Shown: piece after piece, positions 61,542 through 64,000 of the stretch
How the letters are laid out: each line of letters opens with the position of its first letter
Numbering within the stretch: position 1 is the first letter of the stretch
Assembly (NCBI RefSeq): GCF_000375585.1
Contig: NZ_AQWP01000001.1
Coordinates: 310,001-374,000, forward strand
Source: Sinorhizobium meliloti 4H41
GTDB taxonomy: Bacteria; Pseudomonadota; Alphaproteobacteria; Rhizobiales; Rhizobiaceae
DNA: 64,000 bases
Direction: 5' to 3'
Position numbers and translations under genes: made by a program
The notes under the pieces: generated by a model
What the model was told of the DNA's origin: nothing
What the model saw: the letters and a program-made list of their open reading frames with translations, nothing else
Database searches by the model: none

Positions 61542-62126
61542 TCAGTCGCAGAGTGTCACGAGCGCCTTGCCGCGACTGAGATCGCTCACCAGAGCGAGCA
61601 CGTCGTCTAATGCGTCTTGCCGTATCTCGACCGACAGCACCGCACCGGTGCCGGTGAAACTCTCGGAGGCGATCGACACGCCGCGCGTTGCCAGCCGCGC
61701 CTTGATGAGCGCGAGATCGGCGAAGTCGCAGGCGATCTCGGCGCGCTGGCGCTCGATGAGCTCGATCTTCTCCGCCGCCCGCAGGCAGAGCGCCGCCGTG
61801 CCGCCATAGGCACGGACCAGTCCGCCGCTGCCGAGCAGAATGCCGCCGAACCAGCGCGTCACGACGACGGCGACGCGATCCAGCGACTGACCGTCGATCG
61901 CCGCAAGGATCGGCTTGCCCGCCGTCCCGCTCGGCTCGCCGTCGTCGCTGAAGCGATAGCTCTGGCCGGCCCGCCAAGCCCAGCAATTGTGATTGGCCGC
62001 AGTGTCCGAGTGGGCGGCAATGAAGGTCTTGGCCGACGATTCGTCCTCGATCGGCCCGGCAATCGCCAGGAAGCGGCTCTTCTTGATTTCCTGTGTCGAG
62101 GTCTCGATGCGTTGGAGCGTGAACAT
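61542..62126 (-). CDS. YigZ/IMPACT family protein
   Basis: 194 aa. The N-terminal UPF0029 domain has EIKKSRFLAIAGP, HNCWAWRAG, YRFSDDGEPSGTAGKPIL and VVTRWFGGILLGSGGLVRAYG, the core signature of this translation-linked family, followed by a C-terminal ferredoxin-like part (DUF1949-type). The eukaryotic member IMPACT regulates the Gcn2 kinase; bacterial YigZ function is unclear, perhaps RNA binding. ATG at 62126 starts at the usual MFTLQRIET; the frame to 62336 runs over the upstream repeat. It is 84 bp upstream of the aldo-keto reductase gene. Confidence 0.9.
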   Translation of the reverse strand: MFTLQRIETSTQEIKKSRFLAIAGPIEDESSAKTFIAAHSDTAANHNCWAWRAGQSYRFSDDGEPSGTAGKPILAAIDGQSLDRVAVVVTRWFGGILLGSGGLVRAYGGTAALCLRAAEKIELIERQRAEIACDFADLALIKARLATRGVSIASESFTGTGAVLSVEIRQDALDDVLALVSDLSRGKALVTLCD

Positions 62127-62191
62127 CCGCTTTGTCCCGATTCTTCCAGCGGTCATAGCGGACGGATGGCGCACCGTCATCGTCAAGGTCA

Positions 62192-62235
62192 CCCCTCCCC
62201 AACCCCTCTCCACAAGGGGGAGGGATGGGGAGGGG
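62192..62235. repeat. G/C-run palindromic repeat after putA
   Basis: CCCCTCCCCAACCCC on the left pairs with GGGATGGGGAGGGG on the right around CACAAGG. It lies 14 bp beyond the putA stop on the minus strand and resembles common rhizobial intergenic hairpins. It may stabilise or end the putA transcript. Confidence 0.6.
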
Positions 62236-62248
62236 CAAATCGGAGCGC

Positions 62249-64000
62249 TCAGCCGATCGCCATCAGGCTGGCATTGCCGCCGGCTGCCGCCGTGTTGATC
62301 GAGGCGGAAACCTCTTCCACGAGCCAGTTCAGGCAATAGGCGTCCGGGTTGCGGGCGATCTCCTCGCTCGATGCGGCCTGGACGAGCAGGAGCGGGCCGG
62401 GCAGGGCGGCGATGGCCTTGTTGACGGCGCGGACGCGCTCGGTGTCACCTTCGACCAGCGCGCCGGCGAAGGGCCCGTCGGCGGCCCAGTCCTTTGACCA
62501 GGAGACGCGCAGGCCAACCGTTTGCGGCACGTTCTTCAGCGAAGCCTGCAGACCGGAGGCGGCATCGATCGCGACGCTGTTGCCGGTCGCGAGCGCTGCG
62601 GCGAGCTGGTGGTATAGCCCGCTCTCCGTCGCCGGGACGAGGAGGATGCGGCCGCGCGCATGGAGGGTATAGAGATTGCGTTCGCCGACCGGGCCGGGCA
62701 GTTCCAGATCCAGGCCAAGGGCCGAGCTGCTGCCGGCGTTGCGGGCCGCTTCGGCCTCCGCGCGCGCACCTTTGCCGTCGAGCCACTTGGCGAAGTCGAG
62801 AAGGACCGGATCCGTGTGCACCGAGCTGTGCTGCGGCGGAACCGGTGCGGTCGTAACCAGGCGGCCGAGATAAAGCGGACCGCCGGCCTTGGGACCGGTA
62901 CCGGAAAGACCGCGCCCGCCGAAGGGCTGAACGCCCACCACCGCGCCGATGATGTTGCGGTTGATGTAGAGGTTGCCGGCCTTGATGCGGCTCGTCACAT
63001 GCGCGATCGTCTCGTCGAGGCGCGTGTGGAGCCCGAAGGTGAGGCCATAGCCGGTGGCGTTGATGTCGTCCACCAGCCGGTCGAGATCGTCGCGCCGGTA
63101 GCGGATGACGTGCAACACCGGCCCGAAAACCTCGCGTTGAAGATCGGAAAGCTTCTCGAGTTCGATGATCGTCGGCGGCACGAAGGTGCCCACTCCGGTC
63201 TCCGAGGCAAGCCCGATCTGCTCGACCTTGCGGCCGAGCCCGCGCATCCGCTCTATGTGCTTCTCGATGTTGTCCTTCGCCTCTGACGTGATGACCGGCC
63301 CGACATCCACGGAAAGCCGATCGGTGCGGCCGATATCCAATTCGTGCAACGCGCCCTTCAGCATCGTCAGGATGCGGTCGGCCACATCCTCCTGCAGGCA
63401 CAGCACACGCAGCGCCGAGCAGCGCTGGCCGGCACTGTCGAAGGCGGATGTGATCACGTCGCCGACCACCTGCTCGGCAAGCGCCGAGGAGTCGACGATC
63501 ATCGCATTCTGGCCTCCGGTTTCGGCGATCAGCGGGATCGGCCGGCCGTCGGGCGAAAGGCGGTCGGCAAGCTGTGCCTGGATCAGCCGCGCGACTTCCG
63601 TCGATCCGGTGAACATCACACCTGCGGTCTCGGCTGCGGCGACCAGCGCCGCACCCACGCGTCCGTCGCCCGGAAGAAGCTGCAGCGCGCTTGCCGGGAT
63701 GCCGGCCTCATGCAGGATGCGCACACCCTCGGCGGCGATCAGCGGCGTCTCTTCCGCGGGTTTGGCGAGCACCGGATTGCCGGCCACGAGCGCGGCGGCG
63801 ATCTGCCCGGTGAAGATCGCCAGCGGGAAGTTCCACGGGCTGATGCAGACAATCGGCCCGAGCGGCTCGTGGCTGGGGCCGAGCGTGCGGCGCGTCTGTT
63901 CGGCATAGTAGCGCAGGAAATCGATCGCCTCTCGCACCTCGGCAATGGCGTTCAGTGCCGATTTGCCCGCCTCGCGGATGATCAGTCCGAGAAGCGTTGG
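62249..64000 (-). CDS. putA: PutA, proline dehydrogenase / P5C dehydrogenase, C-terminal part
   Basis: 583 residues of the dehydrogenase half are inside the window; the frame continues past base 64000, so the N-terminal proline dehydrogenase part lies outside. The aldehyde dehydrogenase core is clear: IVCISPWNFPLAIFTGQIAAAL, PVLAKPAEETPLIA, FTGSTEVARLIQ, ETGGQNAMIVDSSA with the catalytic Glu, and SAFDSAGQRCSALRVLCLQ with the nucleophilic Cys. A C-terminal region of about 160 residues typical of type-B PutA follows. In rhizobia PutA oxidises proline to glutamate and is proline-induced. Within this stretch no defect is seen. Confidence 0.93.
   Translation of the reverse strand, partial: PTLLGLIIREAGKSALNAIAEVREAIDFLRYYAEQTRRTLGPSHEPLGPIVCISPWNFPLAIFTGQIAAALVAGNPVLAKPAEETPLIAAEGVRILHEAGIPASALQLLPGDGRVGAALVAAAETAGVMFTGSTEVARLIQAQLADRLSPDGRPIPLIAETGGQNAMIVDSSALAEQVVGDVITSAFDSAGQRCSALRVLCLQEDVADRILTMLKGALHELDIGRTDRLSVDVGPVITSEAKDNIEKHIERMRGLGRKVEQIGLASETGVGTFVPPTIIELEKLSDLQREVFGPVLHVIRYRRDDLDRLVDDINATGYGLTFGLHTRLDETIAHVTSRIKAGNLYINRNIIGAVVGVQPFGGRGLSGTGPKAGGPLYLGRLVTTAPVPPQHSSVHTDPVLLDFAKWLDGKGARAEAEAARNAGSSSALGLDLELPGPVGERNLYTLHARGRILLVPATESGLYHQLAAALATGNSVAIDAASGLQASLKNVPQTVGLRVSWSKDWAADGPFAGALVEGDTERVRAVNKAIAALPGPLLLVQAASSEEIARNPDAYCLNWLVEEVSASINTAAAGGNASLMAIG

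Overview
This 64 kb window comes from the chromosome of a high-GC alphaproteobacterium of the Rhizobiaceae, most likely Sinorhizobium/Ensifer. The basis is gene order and protein sequence: the rhizobial housekeeping blocks def-fmt-truA-dapE and rpmH-rnpA-yidC-engB, rhizobial chemoreceptors ending in a WEEF pentapeptide, and short intergenic palindromes of the type found throughout rhizobial genomes. No phage, insertion sequence, integrase or CRISPR array was seen.

Layout. 1-4.3 kb: end of a nucleoside hydrolase, a dCache chemoreceptor (mcpX-like) and ribokinase, which fit together as nucleoside/ribose use. 4.4-9.9 kb: rmuC, def, fmt, truA, a small membrane protein and dapE. 10-17.4 kb: an RND efflux pair without an outer-membrane partner, an alpha/beta-hydrolase that has lost its catalytic triad, a LysR regulator, and an HxlR regulator divergent from an SMR transporter. 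17.4-26.6 kb: DEAD-box helicase, DUF805 protein, dapD, LOG-family protein, HAD nucleotidase, EamA transporter, Ada, an ICL/PEP-mutase family enzyme and argB. 26.6-32.6 kb: a decayed ECF sigma factor fused by an ATGA overlap to an intact RskA-type anti-sigma gene, a Tat-exported MsrB, a DUF1269 protein, and the engB-yidC-rnpA-rpmH operon, whose strong promoter is visible. 32.7-38.7 kb: a second chemoreceptor and a three-gene run of VTT membrane protein, flavin disulfide reductase and orphan histidine kinase. 38.8-44.2 kb: tRNA-Arg(ACG) followed by accessory genes (glyoxalase fold, GNAT, TetR with tandem operators facing an exported RidA protein, a VapBC pair with an overlapping third gene, and an FMN 2-hydroxyacid dehydrogenase).

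44.7-58.2 kb is the most unusual part: four same-strand genes for exported proteins (926, 1970, 1058 and 165 aa) built from DUF11-like beta-sandwich repeats. Only the 1970-aa protein ends in a probable outer-membrane beta-barrel, and the 1058-aa protein starts with a poly-glycine domain. This looks like a cell-surface display or matrix system. I do not recognise it as a named pathway.

58.2-64 kb: YbaK-type deacylase, ICMT-like membrane methyltransferase, a 35-aa membrane peptide, DUF1810 protein, aldo-keto reductase, YigZ/IMPACT protein and the 3' part of putA, which runs off the window.
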